From WTFV01 sp965200895 (GTDB taxonomy: Bacteria > Acidobacteriota > Vicinamibacteria > Vicinamibacterales > UBA8438), in contig CBDAVM010000001.1 in the NCBI GenBank assembly GCA_965200895.1, positions 2,356,001 to 2,420,000 on the forward strand: a DNA stretch of 64,000 bases, written 5' to 3'. Under the pieces are notes generated by a model. That model was not told where the DNA came from and ran no database searches. It saw nothing but the letters and a program-made list of their open reading frames with translations. Position numbers and translations under genes: made by a program. This document shows, piece after piece, positions 28,502 to 36,602 of the stretch (the first letter of the stretch is position 1; each line of letters starts with the position of its first letter).

Positions 28502-29185
28502 ATGGTGACCGGGATCATTGGGCGGAAGATCGGCATGACGCAGGTGTTCGGGGCCGACGGCGCGGCGCGGCCGGTGACGGTGCTCAGGGCCGGGCCGTGC
28601 GTGGTCGTCCAGCGCAAGCAGCTCGACCGGGACGGCTACGACGCGGTCCAGTTGGGACTGGTCGAGGATCGGCCGGCGCGCGTCACCAGGCCGGTGGCCG
28701 GCCTGTATGCGCGGGCGAACGTACCGCCCACGCGGGTGCGCCGGGAAGTGGCGCTCGACGGCCGGGGCGACGAGCCGGCGGAGGGGGATCAGGTGCTGGC
28801 CTCGCTCTTCGCGGAAGGCGATCAGGTGGACGTCACCGGCGTCAGCCGCGGTCGCGGTTTCCAGGGGGTCATGAAGCGCCACGGCTTCGGCGGCGGTCGC
28901 GCGACGCACGGCTCGATGTTTCACCGGGCGCCGGGATCGATTGGCCAGTCGTCCTACCCGTCGAGGGTTCTCAGGGGGATGCGGGCACCCGGACACATGG
29001 GGGCGGATCGCGTCACCGTGCGCAATCTGCGGGTGGTCACGGTGGACGCCGAGAGCAATCGGCTCGTTGTCACGGGCGCCGTTCCGGGTGCGGCAGGCGC
29101 GTACGTCCTGATTCGCCGGGCGGTGGCCCCGCGCCGCGCGCCGGCCGCGCCGGCGGTCGACGAGAAGAAGAAGAAGAGGCGATGA
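28502..29185 (+). CDS. rplC: 50S ribosomal protein L3
   Basis: L3 organises the peptidyl-transferase side of 23S rRNA. The protein has 227 residues. It begins GIIGRKIGMTQVFGADG, with the central DVTGVSRGRGFQGVMKRHGF, ATHGSMFHRAPGSIGQSSYP and MGADRVTVRNLRVV. It ends in a lysine-rich tail (DEKKKKRR). It lies between rpsJ and rplD; 35 bases separate it from the chosen rplD start. Confidence 0.97.
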   Translation: MVTGIIGRKIGMTQVFGADGAARPVTVLRAGPCVVVQRKQLDRDGYDAVQLGLVEDRPARVTRPVAGLYARANVPPTRVRREVALDGRGDEPAEGDQVLASLFAEGDQVDVTGVSRGRGFQGVMKRHGFGGGRATHGSMFHRAPGSIGQSSYPSRVLRGMRAPGHMGADRVTVRNLRVVTVDAESNRLVVTGAVPGAAGAYVLIRRAVAPRRAPAAPAVDEKKKKRR

Positions 29186-29220
29186 GAATCGACCGGTGAG
29201 CCGGGTCGTGGTTGAAAACA

Positions 29221-29844
29221 ATGACGTGTGACGTGGTCAACGAGCACAACGAGACGGTCGACGCACTGGAGCTGAGCGACGACCTGTTCGAGGGGCCGAT
29301 TGCTGCCGGTCTGATCTGGGAGTCCGTGGTCCATGAGCAGGCCGGCGCCCGGCGCGGAACGCACGCGACCAGGAGCCGCGGGCTCGTCAGCGGTACCGGT
29401 CGCAAGCCGTGGCGCCAGAAGGGTTCGGGCCGCGCCCGCGTCGGTGAAGCCCGCAACCCGCTGTGGCGCACCGGCGGAACCGTGTTCGGTCCGCAGCCGC
29501 GCAGTTACGGCTACCGCCTGCCGCACAAGGTGGCGCTGGGCGCCCTGCGCGCTGCCCTGCGGGCGAAGTTTCAGGAGGGCGCCGTTGTCGTGCTGTCCGC
29601 GTTCGCCATCGCCGAGCCGAGGACCCGGCTGGCGGTGGAGTTGCTCGACGGTCTGGGGGTGACCGGCAAGGCGCTGCTGGTCGACGTGGCGCCGGACGTC
29701 AACCTGAAGCGGGCGGTGGCCAACCTGCCGGACGTGCGGGTGGCGGCATCGAGCCGCGTGACCGCACGCGACGTGGCGAACGCCGGTCGGCTCGTCGTGA
29801 GTCGGGCCGCGGCGGAGCACCTGGCTCGGGTGGTGACGTCATGA
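29221..29844 (+). CDS. rplD: 50S ribosomal protein L4
   Basis: L4 lines part of the exit tunnel and in some bacteria represses the S10 operon. It has 207 residues from ATG 29221; a TTG at 29212 would add three residues (MKT) and is also possible, as neither start has a clear ribosome site. Conserved parts are the tunnel-loop region ATRSRGLVSGTGRKPWRQKG, SGRARVGEARNPLWRTGGTV and the end of the Rossmann-like domain (NAGRLVVSRAA). The stop overlaps rplW (ATGA). Confidence 0.95.
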   Translation: MTCDVVNEHNETVDALELSDDLFEGPIAAGLIWESVVHEQAGARRGTHATRSRGLVSGTGRKPWRQKGSGRARVGEARNPLWRTGGTVFGPQPRSYGYRLPHKVALGALRAALRAKFQEGAVVVLSAFAIAEPRTRLAVELLDGLGVTGKALLVDVAPDVNLKRAVANLPDVRVAASSRVTARDVANAGRLVVSRAAAEHLARVVTS

Positions 29845-30131
29845 AGCTGACCGAGGTGATCCGGCGGGCGCTCGTGACCGAGAAGACCACGCTGATGCGC
29901 GAGCAGGGACAGATCATCGCCTTCGAAGTGGCGATGGGCGCGACCAAGATCGACATCAGGCGCGCCGTGCAGCAACTGCTGGGGGTGAAGGTCGCGGATG
30001 TTCGGACCTCCATCGTCCACGGCAAGATCAAGCGGCAGGGGCGGTTCGCGGGCCGGCGGCCGGATTGGAAGAAGGCCTATGTCCGCCTGCGCCCGGGAGA
30101 GTCGGTGCCGGAGTTCCTCGAGGGCGCGTAA
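29841..30131 (+). CDS. rplW: 50S ribosomal protein L23
   Basis: L23 sits at the tunnel exit and binds trigger factor and SRP. The protein has 96 residues. LTEVIRRALVTEKTTLMRE opens it, followed by FEVAMGATKIDIRRAVQQLL and VHGKIKRQGRFAGRRPDWKK. The ATG overlaps the rplD stop, so the two are coupled. rplB starts 19 bases downstream behind an AGGGATCGGGAAG stretch that provides its ribosome site. Confidence 0.96.
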   Translation: MKLTEVIRRALVTEKTTLMREQGQIIAFEVAMGATKIDIRRAVQQLLGVKVADVRTSIVHGKIKRQGRFAGRRPDWKKAYVRLRPGESVPEFLEGA

Positions 30132-30150
30132 GGGATCGGGAAGCGAGCCA

Positions 30151-30978
30151 ATGGCGATTCGCAAGCACAAACCGACATCGGCCGGCCGGCGGTTTCAGAG
30201 CGTGCAGACGTTCGACGAGATCACCACGACCCGGCCCTATCGGCCGTTGACGCAGCCGCTCAAGAAGTCGGGCGGCCGGAACAACACCGGGTCGATCACG
30301 ATCTGGTGGCGCGGCGGCGGGCACAAGCGCGCCTACCGGGTCATCGACTTCAAGCGCGACAAGGTGGGCGTGCCCGCGAAGGTATCGACCATCGAGTACG
30401 ACCCGAACCGCTCCGCCCGCATCGCCCTGGTGACCTACGCCGACGGAGAGAAACGGTACATCCTGCATCCGCTCGGGGTGAAGGTGGGCGATACCGTAGT
30501 CGCCGGTCCGGACGCGGACATTCTGCCGGGCAACACCCTTCCGCTGAGCAACATTCCGCTGGGCACCCAGGTTCACAACGTCGAGCTGCGGCCCGGCAAG
30601 GGCGGGCAGCTCGCGCGCAGCGCCGGCGCCTCGGTGCAGGTCGTGGCCAAGGACGGCAGGTACGTCACGGTCCGATTGCCTTCGGGCGAGACGCGCCTCG
30701 TCATGCCGAAGTGCGTCGCGACGATCGGGCAGGTCGGCAACGTCGACCACGAGAACGTCCGGATCGGGAAGGCGGGACGGCAGCGCTGGCGCGGTCGCCG
30801 GCCTCACGTCTGCGGGAACTCCATGAACCCGGTGGACCACCCGCTCGGCGGCGGTGAAGGGCATGCGGCGGGTGGGCGGCATCCGGTGTCGCCCTGGGGC
30901 GTTCCCGCCAAGGGCTACAAGACGCGCCGGCAGAAACCGTCCGATCGCTTCATCATCTCGCGCAAGAAGAAGCGTTAG
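30151..30978 (+). CDS. rplB: 50S ribosomal protein L2
   Basis: L2 is a core 50S protein near the peptidyl-transferase centre and a subunit bridge. The protein has 275 residues. It shows the start AIRKHKPTSAGRRFQSV, GGRNNTGSITIWWRGGGHKR, the catalytic-centre-proximal HPLGGGEGHAAGGRHPVSPW and the end KTRRQKPSDRFIISRKKKR. The ATG at 30151 was chosen because the family begins there; the frame is open further upstream in the rplW region. rpsS follows after 15 bases. Confidence 0.97.
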   Translation: MAIRKHKPTSAGRRFQSVQTFDEITTTRPYRPLTQPLKKSGGRNNTGSITIWWRGGGHKRAYRVIDFKRDKVGVPAKVSTIEYDPNRSARIALVTYADGEKRYILHPLGVKVGDTVVAGPDADILPGNTLPLSNIPLGTQVHNVELRPGKGGQLARSAGASVQVVAKDGRYVTVRLPSGETRLVMPKCVATIGQVGNVDHENVRIGKAGRQRWRGRRPHVCGNSMNPVDHPLGGGEGHAAGGRHPVSPWGVPAKGYKTRRQKPSDRFIISRKKKR

Positions 30979-30993
30979 CAGGGAATCGAGGTC

Positions 30994-31287
30994 ATGAGCC
31001 GTTCGCTGAAGAAAGGCCCGTTCGTCGATTTGCCGCTCCTCGAGAAAATCGAGGTGATGAACCGGAACGGCGTCAAGAAGGTCGTCAAGACCTGGTCGCG
31101 CCGGTCGACGGTGGTTCCCGAAATGGTGGGACACACCGTGGCGGTTCATAACGGCAAGAGGTTCGTTCCGGTCTACGTGACCGAGAACATGGTTGGCCAC
31201 AAGTTCGGCGAGTTCGCGCCGACGCGCCTGTTCCGCGGACATCCGACCAAGAGCGAGAAGTCGGCGTCGAGGGGAGGCGGACGGTGA
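30994..31287 (+). CDS. rpsS: 30S ribosomal protein S19
   Basis: S19 is a 30S head protein near the A-site finger. The protein has 97 residues. SRSLKKGPFVDLPLLEKIE opens it, and TWSRRSTVVPEMVGHTVAVH, NGKRFVPVYVTENMVGHKFG and EFAPTRLFRGH follow. The stop overlaps the rplV GTG start by four bases, which couples the two. Confidence 0.97.
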   Translation: MSRSLKKGPFVDLPLLEKIEVMNRNGVKKVVKTWSRRSTVVPEMVGHTVAVHNGKRFVPVYVTENMVGHKFGEFAPTRLFRGHPTKSEKSASRGGGR

Positions 31288-31985
31288 TCGAAGGGCGCGC
31301 TACGGCCCGGTACGTCCGCACCTCGGCCCGGAAGGCGAAGCTCATCGTCGATCTGATTCGCGGCCAGGACGTCGATAGTGCGCTGGCGACGCTGCGTTTC
31401 ACGCGCAAGGGGGCCGCGAAGGACGTCGAGAAGGTCCTGCGGTCGGCCATCGCCAACGCGCAGCAGAAGCAGGGCGCGGGCGACGATGTCGAGCGGTTGT
31501 TCGTGCGCGAGTGCTATGCGGATCAGGGGCCGACGCTGAAGCGCATTCGGGCGGCCCCGATGGGGCGCGCCTTCCGGGTCCTGAAGCGCACGTCGCATCT
31601 GACGGTCGTCGTCGAGGAGCGTTCCGAGGGCCAGGGCGCGTCGCGGACCCGGCGGCGGGGCGGCGGACCGGGCGGGACGGGGGGCGCCGGCGGAACCAGG
31701 CGGCGCAAGGCCGCCCTCCGGGCGCCGGTGACGACGCCGGAACCGGAGGTTCCGGAGCCGGCAACCACGCCGGATCCGGAGGCGCCGGCGCCCGATGTCC
31801 CGGAGACCGACGCGGTGCCGGAGCCGGTCGAACCGGAAATACCGGAGCCGGAGTCCGATGCTCCGCCGGAACCGGCAGGCGAGTCGGACCGGGAGCCGGA
31901 GCCGGAAGAGAAGCCGGATGAGCCGGATGAACCGGACGAGGAACCGCCCACGCTGCCGCCGGGCGGCATCCTCGGCATCAGGTGA
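31284..31985 (+). CDS. rplV: 50S ribosomal protein L22 with long Pro/Glu tail
   Basis: L22 lines the exit tunnel. Residues 1 to about 112 are a normal L22 (ATARYVRTSARKAKLIVDLI, RFTRKGAAKDVEKVLRSAIA, RIRAAPMGRAFRVLKRTSH). The protein then continues to residue 233. A basic Gly/Arg linker (116-146) leads to an acidic Pro/Glu/Asp-rich tail of irregular PEPE-type repeats (147-228), about doubling the family's length. The start is GTG 31284, overlapping the rpsS stop. The tail uses the same base composition as its surroundings, so no frameshift is suspected. Confidence 0.95.
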   Translation: MIEGRATARYVRTSARKAKLIVDLIRGQDVDSALATLRFTRKGAAKDVEKVLRSAIANAQQKQGAGDDVERLFVRECYADQGPTLKRIRAAPMGRAFRVLKRTSHLTVVVEERSEGQGASRTRRRGGGPGGTGGAGGTRRRKAALRAPVTTPEPEVPEPATTPDPEAPAPDVPETDAVPEPVEPEIPEPESDAPPEPAGESDREPEPEEKPDEPDEPDEEPPTLPPGGILGIR

Positions 31986-32010
31986 CCGGGCGGGTGGGAA
32001 GAGTCTGAGC

Positions 32011-32691
32011 ATGGGACAGAAAGTTCATCCGTACGGCTTCCGTCTGGGATTCAACAAGACGTGGCGATCCCGCTGGTACGCGGATCGCGACTACGCGAAG
32101 CTGTTGCATGAGGATCTCGACCTGAAGCGCCGGTTGAAGACGCGCTTCTCCCACGCCGGCGTGTCTCGCATCGAGATCGAGCGGGCCGCCAACAATTTGA
32201 AGCTCGACATCTACACGTCCCGGCCCGGCATCATCATCGGCCGCAAGGGGACCGAGGTCGACAAGCTCAAGACCGAGCTCCAGAAACGTACGAACCGCGA
32301 GGTCTTCATCAACATCCAGGAGATCCAGAAGCCGGAGCTCGACGCGCAGCTCATCAGCGAGAACGTGGCGCTGCAGCTCGAGAAGCGCGTGGCGTTCCGG
32401 CGGGCGATGCGCAAGGCGGTCGAGGCGGCGTTGCGGTTCGGTGCGCGAGGGATCAAGGTGCGGGTCGGCGGGCGCCTCAACGGAGCGGAGATCGCACGCT
32501 CGGAGTGGTACCTGCACGGGCAGCTTCCGTTGCAGACCCTGCGGGCGAACATCGATTACGGCTTCGGCGAGGCGCGCACGAACTATGGGGTCATCGGCAT
32601 CAAGGTGTGGCTCTACAAGGGCGAGCGGCTCACGCCGCTGGTAGGTCGCGAGGAGGAGTACCGCGCGCCGCGGCGCGGCGCGCGGGCGTAG
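32011..32691 (+). CDS. rpsC: 30S ribosomal protein S3
   Basis: S3 is a 30S head protein at the mRNA entry site, with helicase activity. The protein has 226 residues. It begins MGQKVHPYGFRLGFNKTWRS. The KH domain shows SRPGIIIGRKGTEVDKLK, and the C domain has GARGIKVRVGGRLNGAEIAR and ARTNYGVIGIKVWLYKGE. The ATG at 32011 gives the canonical start. rplP follows after 37 bases. Confidence 0.97.
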   Translation: MGQKVHPYGFRLGFNKTWRSRWYADRDYAKLLHEDLDLKRRLKTRFSHAGVSRIEIERAANNLKLDIYTSRPGIIIGRKGTEVDKLKTELQKRTNREVFINIQEIQKPELDAQLISENVALQLEKRVAFRRAMRKAVEAALRFGARGIKVRVGGRLNGAEIARSEWYLHGQLPLQTLRANIDYGFGEARTNYGVIGIKVWLYKGERLTPLVGREEEYRAPRRGARA

Positions 32692-32728
32692 GCGCCGTGA
32701 TGCGGACGTGCCGCAGGAGTGACGCACC

Positions 32729-33151
32729 ATGTTGATGCCGAAGAAGGTCAAGTACCGCAAGCAGCACCGCGGGCGCATGACCGGCAAGGCGTGGCGGGGG
32801 TCGACCGTGTCGTTCGGCGACTACGGTCTGCGGGCGATGGAGCCGTGCTGGATCACCGACCGGCAGATCGAGGCGGCCCGCGTGGCGATGACACGGTTCG
32901 TCAAGCGCGGCGGCAAGATCTGGGTGCGGGTGTTTCCGGACAAGCCGATCACCAAGAAGCCGCAGGAGACGCGGATGGGCAAGGGCAAGGGAGCTCCCGA
33001 GCAGTGGGTCGCCGTTGTACGGCCCGGCCGCATCCTGTTCGAGATGGAGGGCGTGAGCGCGGCCGATGCGAAGCGCGCGATGGAGCTTGCCGCGGCAAAG
33101 CTGCCGATCGAGGCTCGTTTTGCGACCCGGTTCGGTGAGGCGGAGGCGTGA
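32729..33151 (+). CDS. rplP: 50S ribosomal protein L16
   Basis: L16 helps shape the A-site region of the 50S subunit. The protein has 140 residues. MLMPKKVKYRKQHRGRMTGK opens it. FGDYGLRAMEPCWITDRQIE follows, along with FPDKPITKKPQETRMGKGKG. A GGAGTGACG ribosome site precedes the ATG. Its stop shares one base with the rpmC start. Confidence 0.97.
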   Translation: MLMPKKVKYRKQHRGRMTGKAWRGSTVSFGDYGLRAMEPCWITDRQIEAARVAMTRFVKRGGKIWVRVFPDKPITKKPQETRMGKGKGAPEQWVAVVRPGRILFEMEGVSAADAKRAMELAAAKLPIEARFATRFGEAEA

Positions 33152-33378
33152 TGGCGAAGGTGTCCGAGCTGCGCGATCTGGGAACCGACGAGCTCGCACA
33201 GCGCGTGCACGAGCTGGATGATCAGGTGTTTCGGCTGCGGCTGCAGAAGTCGATGGGGCAGTCGGATGCCGCGTACAAGATGCGGGGGCTGCGTCGTGAC
33301 CGTGCGCGCGTGAAGACGCTGCTGCGGGAGCGCGCGCTGGAGGCGGCGCGCAGCGCCGCGGCGGAGACGGCCGACTGA
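33151..33378 (+). CDS. rpmC: 50S ribosomal protein L29
   Basis: L29 is a small helical protein at the tunnel exit. The protein has 75 residues. KVSELRDLGTDELAQRVHEL begins it, then FRLRLQKSMGQSD and the basic helix RGLRRDRARVKTLLRERA. An Ala/Glu-rich end follows. The ATG at 33151 overlaps the rplP stop by one base (TGATG); a GTG at 33148 is in frame but would add one residue only. rpsQ follows. Confidence 0.95.
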   Translation: MAKVSELRDLGTDELAQRVHELDDQVFRLRLQKSMGQSDAAYKMRGLRRDRARVKTLLRERALEAARSAAAETAD

Positions 33379-33395
33379 CGGCGTGAGTGAATCCG

Positions 33396-33650
33396 ATGGG
33401 GAACCAACGCGAGGTCGTGGGCATCGTGGTCCGGGACAGGATGGACAAGGGCGTGATTGTCGCCGTGGAGCGCCGCGTGCGGCACGACGTCTATCGCAAG
33501 ATACGCCGCCGGACGCGGACATTCATGGCGCATGACGAGGAGAACAGCGCCCGGGTCGGAGACCGCGTCGCCATGAGCGAGTCGCGGCCGCTCAGCAAGC
33601 GCAAGCGCTTCGTCGTCACGCGGGTGATCAATCGGGCCGAGACGGTCTAG
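33396..33650 (+). CDS. rpsQ: 30S ribosomal protein S17
   Basis: S17 is an early-assembly 30S protein. It has 84 residues from ATG 33396; GTG 33387 would add three. Conserved parts are REVVGIVVRDRMDKGVIVAV, RKIRRRTRTFMAHDEENSAR, GDRVAMSESRPLSKRKRFVV. It lies between rpmC and rplN, 13 bases before the latter, as in most spc clusters. Confidence 0.95.
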   Translation: MGNQREVVGIVVRDRMDKGVIVAVERRVRHDVYRKIRRRTRTFMAHDEENSARVGDRVAMSESRPLSKRKRFVVTRVINRAETV

Positions 33651-33663
33651 GAGAGAACGGCCG

Positions 33664-34032
33664 ATGATCCAGATGCAATCGATTCTTGACGTCGCGGACA
33701 ATTCCGGGGCGCGCAAGATCGCCGTGATCAACCCGCTCGGCGGCGCCACCGGCCGGTACGCACGGCTCGGAGACCTCGTGACCGCCGCAGTCAAGGAAGC
33801 GGCGCCGGACGCGACGGTGAAGAAGGGGCAGGTCGTCAAGGCGGTCATCGTCCGTACGCGCAAGGAGCAGCGCCGCCGGGACGGCAGCTATATCCGGTTC
33901 GACCGGAACGCGGCGGTGCTCGTCAACGATCAGAACGAGCCGGTGGGCACACGCGTCTTCGGCCCCGTGGCGCGGGAGCTGCGGGAGCGGAAGTTCATGA
34001 AGATCATCTCGCTCGCACCGGAAGTGCTGTGA
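33664..34032 (+). CDS. rplN: 50S ribosomal protein L14
   Basis: L14 is part of the 50S subunit interface, where it makes bridge B8. The protein has 122 residues, exactly the family length. MIQMQSILDVADNSGARKIA begins it; VKKGQVVKAVIVRTRKEQRR and YIRFDRNAAVLVNDQNEPVG follow. A GGAGAG ribosome site lies about 10 bases upstream of the ATG. rplX follows after 31 bases. Confidence 0.98.
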   Translation: MIQMQSILDVADNSGARKIAVINPLGGATGRYARLGDLVTAAVKEAAPDATVKKGQVVKAVIVRTRKEQRRRDGSYIRFDRNAAVLVNDQNEPVGTRVFGPVARELRERKFMKIISLAPEVL

Positions 34033-34063
34033 GCCCGAGACGAAGAAGAAAGAGCTCAGGAGC

Positions 34064-34396
34064 ATGTCCCGACTACGCACTCCGGTGCGCAAGAACGACA
34101 ACGTGATGGTCATGGCCGGCAGGGATCGCGGCAAGCGCGGCCGCGTCCTCAAGGTATTTCCCGCCCGCAACCGCGTGGTCGTCGAGGGTGTGAACTTCAT
34201 CAAGCGGCACACGCGGCCGAACCCGCGGGCGAACGTCAAGGGGGGCATCGTCGAGCGCGAATCCTCGGTGCACGCTTCGAACGTGCAGATCGTCTGCCCG
34301 GAGTGCGGCGTTCCCACGCGGATCGGCCGGCAACTGCTCGGCGACGGCCGCAAGGTGCGCATCTGCCGGAAATGCGACGGGGTGGTGGACAAATGA
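34064..34396 (+). CDS. rplX: 50S ribosomal protein L24
   Basis: L24 is an assembly-initiator protein of the 50S subunit. The protein has 110 residues. A KOW motif lies near the start (NDNVMVMAGRDRGKRGRVLK), followed by VNFIKRHTRP and GGIVERESSVHASNVQIVCP. CPEC and CRKC near the end are the paired cysteines common in bacterial L24. Its stop overlaps the rplE start in ATGA. Confidence 0.97.
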   Translation: MSRLRTPVRKNDNVMVMAGRDRGKRGRVLKVFPARNRVVVEGVNFIKRHTRPNPRANVKGGIVERESSVHASNVQIVCPECGVPTRIGRQLLGDGRKVRICRKCDGVVDK

Positions 34397-34935
34397 GCCG
34401 TCTGCGCGAGCGCTATCACGACGATGCCGTGCCGGCCCTTCGCAAGGAGTTCGGTTATACCAACGTCATGGCGGTGCCGAAGATCGAGCGCATCGTCGTC
34501 AACATGGGGTTGGGGGCGGCCACGCAGAACTCGAAGCTGATCGATGTCGGTCAGAAGGAGCTGACGCTCATAACCGGCCAGCGGCCGGTGACCCGCCGCG
34601 CGCGGAAATCGGTGGCGCAGTTCAAGGTGCGGCAGGGAATGCCGATCGGCGTGATGGTGACCTTGCGCGGCGGCCGCATGTACGAGTTCCTGGACCGCCT
34701 CGTCTCGATTGCGTTGCCGCGCGTGCGCGACTTCAGGGGGGTGTCCCCCAAGGGTTTCGACGGCCGCGGGAACTACACCCTGGGTCTGAAGGACCAGTTG
34801 ATCTTCCTCGAGATCGACTACATGCAGGTCGATCAGGCCCGCGGAATGAACATCTCGGTGGTCACGACGGCGGGCACCGACGAGGAGGGGCGCAAGCTGC
34901 TGCAACTGATGGGGATGCCGTTCCGCAAGAACTGA
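34393..34935 (+). CDS. rplE: 50S ribosomal protein L5
   Basis: L5 binds 5S rRNA and contacts the P-site tRNA. The protein has 180 residues. It shows MSRLRERYHDDAVPALRKEF, VPKIERIVVNMGLG, TGQRPVTRRARKSVAQFKVR, and GKNISV-type end sequence reading ARGMNISVVTTAGTDEEG. The ATG overlaps the rplX stop. rpsN of the short zinc type follows after 15 bases. Confidence 0.97.
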   Translation: MSRLRERYHDDAVPALRKEFGYTNVMAVPKIERIVVNMGLGAATQNSKLIDVGQKELTLITGQRPVTRRARKSVAQFKVRQGMPIGVMVTLRGGRMYEFLDRLVSIALPRVRDFRGVSPKGFDGRGNYTLGLKDQLIFLEIDYMQVDQARGMNISVVTTAGTDEEGRKLLQLMGMPFRKN

Positions 34936-34950
34936 GACGGACAACAGCCT

Positions 34951-35136
34951 ATGGCCACCACCGCGAAAATCGTCAAGGAGAAGAAGCCGCCGAAGTTTCC
35001 CGTGCGGCTGCGAAATCGCTGCCGGCTGTGCGGGCGACCGCGCGGGTACCTGCGGAAGTTCGGGCTCTGCCGTCTCTGCTTCCGCAAGCTGGCGCTCGAA
35101 GGTGAGATCGCTGGTGTGATCAAGAGCAGTTGGTAG
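34951..35136 (+). CDS. rpsZ: 30S ribosomal protein S14, short zinc form (type Z)
   Basis: This is a 61-residue S14. Cysteines CRLC (residues about 24-27) and CRLC (39-42) form the zinc site, with GRPRGYLRKFGLCRLCFRKL as the signature. The length and cysteines separate it from the 100-residue zinc-free form. It lies between rplE and rpsH as usual. S18, S4, L33, L36 and L24 of this window also carry paired cysteines, so this cluster depends on zinc-type ribosomal proteins. Confidence 0.97.
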   Translation: MATTAKIVKEKKPPKFPVRLRNRCRLCGRPRGYLRKFGLCRLCFRKLALEGEIAGVIKSSW

Positions 35137-35187
35137 CGTGTCGCCCGGCGGTCCCCGGGCTCGAGGGAGGCGGGAACGAAGGAGAGC

Positions 35188-35598
35188 ATGGCTGATCAGA
35201 TTGCCGACATGCTGACGAGGATGCGCAACGCGACGATGGGGCACCGCCCGCGCGTGGACGTGCCGGATTCGCGGCTCAAGGCCGACATTGCGCGGATTCT
35301 GGAGAGCGAAGGCTACATCGCCGGCTTCAGGCAGCTAGAGCTGAGGAACCCGCGGGGCAAGCACCCGTTGCGCATCCTGCGGTTGTATCTCAAGTACGGG
35401 CCGCACGGCGAACGCGTGATCTCCGGCCTCAAGCGGGTAAGCCGGCCGGGGCGCCGCGTCTACTACGGTCACGCCAAGGCGCCGCCGGTTCTGGCCGGGC
35501 TCGGCACCAGCATCCTCACCACGTCGCGTGGCGTGATGACGGGCCGCGAGGCCGCCAGGGCGGGCGTCGGCGGCGAGGTGCTGTGCAATGTCTGGTAG
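35188..35598 (+). CDS. rpsH: 30S ribosomal protein S8
   Basis: S8 is an early-assembly 30S protein; in E. coli it represses the spc operon. The protein has 136 residues. DQIADMLTRMRNATMGHRPR opens it, and the end reads GILTTS-type sequence (GTSILTTSRGVMTGREAARA, then GGEVLCNVW). A GAAGGAGAG ribosome site precedes the ATG. The last 18 bases, including the stop codon, are repeated once directly behind the gene. Confidence 0.97.
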   Translation: MADQIADMLTRMRNATMGHRPRVDVPDSRLKADIARILESEGYIAGFRQLELRNPRGKHPLRILRLYLKYGPHGERVISGLKRVSRPGRRVYYGHAKAPPVLAGLGTSILTTSRGVMTGREAARAGVGGEVLCNVW

Positions 35599-35616
35599 CT
35601 GTGCAATGTCTGGTAG
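35581..35616 (+). repeat. Perfect 18-bp tandem duplication across the rpsH stop
   Basis: CTGTGCAATGTCTGGTAG occurs at 35581-35598 and again, without a change, at 35599-35616. The first copy encodes LCNVW and the stop of S8; the second lies in the intergenic space with its own in-frame TAG. Confidence 0.97.
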
Positions 35617-35658
35617 AGGCAGGGGAACCGGCGGGTCGCCCGCGAAACGGGGAGCGAG

Positions 35659-36195
35659 ATGTCGCGCGTAGGCAAGAAACCGATTTCCGTGCCTCCGGGC
35701 GTGTCTGTTGCCGTCGGTCCGGACGCGGTCGAGGTCGAGGGGCCGAAAGGGAAGATGACCCAGCCGCTGCCGCCGGGCGTGCGGGTCGAGGCGGCCGGCG
35801 ATCGGTTGCTGGTGCAGCCGGTGCGGGACGATGTGTCGCTGGCGAAATTCCACGGTCTCGGGCGCAGCCTGGTGGCCAATGCGGTGCGCGGCGTATCGGA
35901 GGGTTTCAAGAAGGAGCTCGATATCGTCGGCATCGGCTACCGCGCCGAGCACACCGGCGGGCAGGTGGTGTTCTCCCTGGGGTATTCGCACCAGATCGAG
36001 TTCGAGATTCCGGCCGATGTCGAGATTGCGGTCGACAAGCAGACGCACGTCACGGTCAGCGGGATCGACCGGCAGCGCGTGGGACAGGTCGCGGCCGACA
36101 TACGCTCGCTCCGCAAGCCTGATCCGTACAAGCAGAAGGGCGTGCGGTACACCGGCGAAGTGCTGAAGAAGAAGGTCGGAAAAACCGGCGCATAA
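35659..36195 (+). CDS. rplF: 50S ribosomal protein L6
   Basis: L6 lies near the factor-binding site of the 50S subunit. The protein has 178 residues made of two similar domains. SRVGKKPISVPPGVSVAVGP begins the first. The second ends with the signature PDPYKQKGVRYTGEV (here KPDPYKQKGVRYTGEVLKKK). The ATG at 35659 follows a GGGGAGCGAG ribosome site. rplR begins 3 bases after the stop. Confidence 0.97.
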   Translation: MSRVGKKPISVPPGVSVAVGPDAVEVEGPKGKMTQPLPPGVRVEAAGDRLLVQPVRDDVSLAKFHGLGRSLVANAVRGVSEGFKKELDIVGIGYRAEHTGGQVVFSLGYSHQIEFEIPADVEIAVDKQTHVTVSGIDRQRVGQVAADIRSLRKPDPYKQKGVRYTGEVLKKKVGKTGA

Positions 36196-36198
36196 GCG

Positions 36199-36573
36199 AT
36201 GAGAGTCAAGACCAAGAAGGATCGCCGCACACGAGTGCGGCTGCGCCAGCGGCAACGCATCAGCGGGACGCCGGAACGTCCGCGGCTTGCCGTGAGCCGC
36301 AGTCTGGTGCATATCTCGGCGCAGGTGATCGACGATCGCGCCGGCCGTACGATTGCCTCGGCGTCGAGCACCGAGCCGGCCGTCAAGGGTCGGTTCGAGG
36401 AGGGCGCACGGGGCGGGAACCGGGCCGGCGCGCGGATCGTCGGAACCATTGTGGCGGAACGGGCACTGAAGGAAGGCGTCAAGCGCGTCGTGTTCGACCG
36501 TGGCGGATTCCTGTACCACGGGCGGGTGCGCTCGGTTGCCGAGGCGGCCCGGGAAGGCGGGCTGGAGTTCTAG
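36199..36573 (+). CDS. rplR: 50S ribosomal protein L18
   Basis: L18 is a 5S rRNA-binding protein. The protein has 124 residues. A basic N-terminal arm (KTKKDRRTRVRLRQRQRISG) leads to PERPRLAVSRSLVHISAQVI. The end is FDRGGFLYHGRVRSVAEAAR, the family signature. It lies 3 bases behind rplF and 29 bases before rpsE. Confidence 0.97.
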   Translation: MRVKTKKDRRTRVRLRQRQRISGTPERPRLAVSRSLVHISAQVIDDRAGRTIASASSTEPAVKGRFEEGARGGNRAGARIVGTIVAERALKEGVKRVVFDRGGFLYHGRVRSVAEAAREGGLEF

Positions 36574-36602
36574 CAGCCCGGGTAGCGAGGTCGCAGAAAT
36601 TG

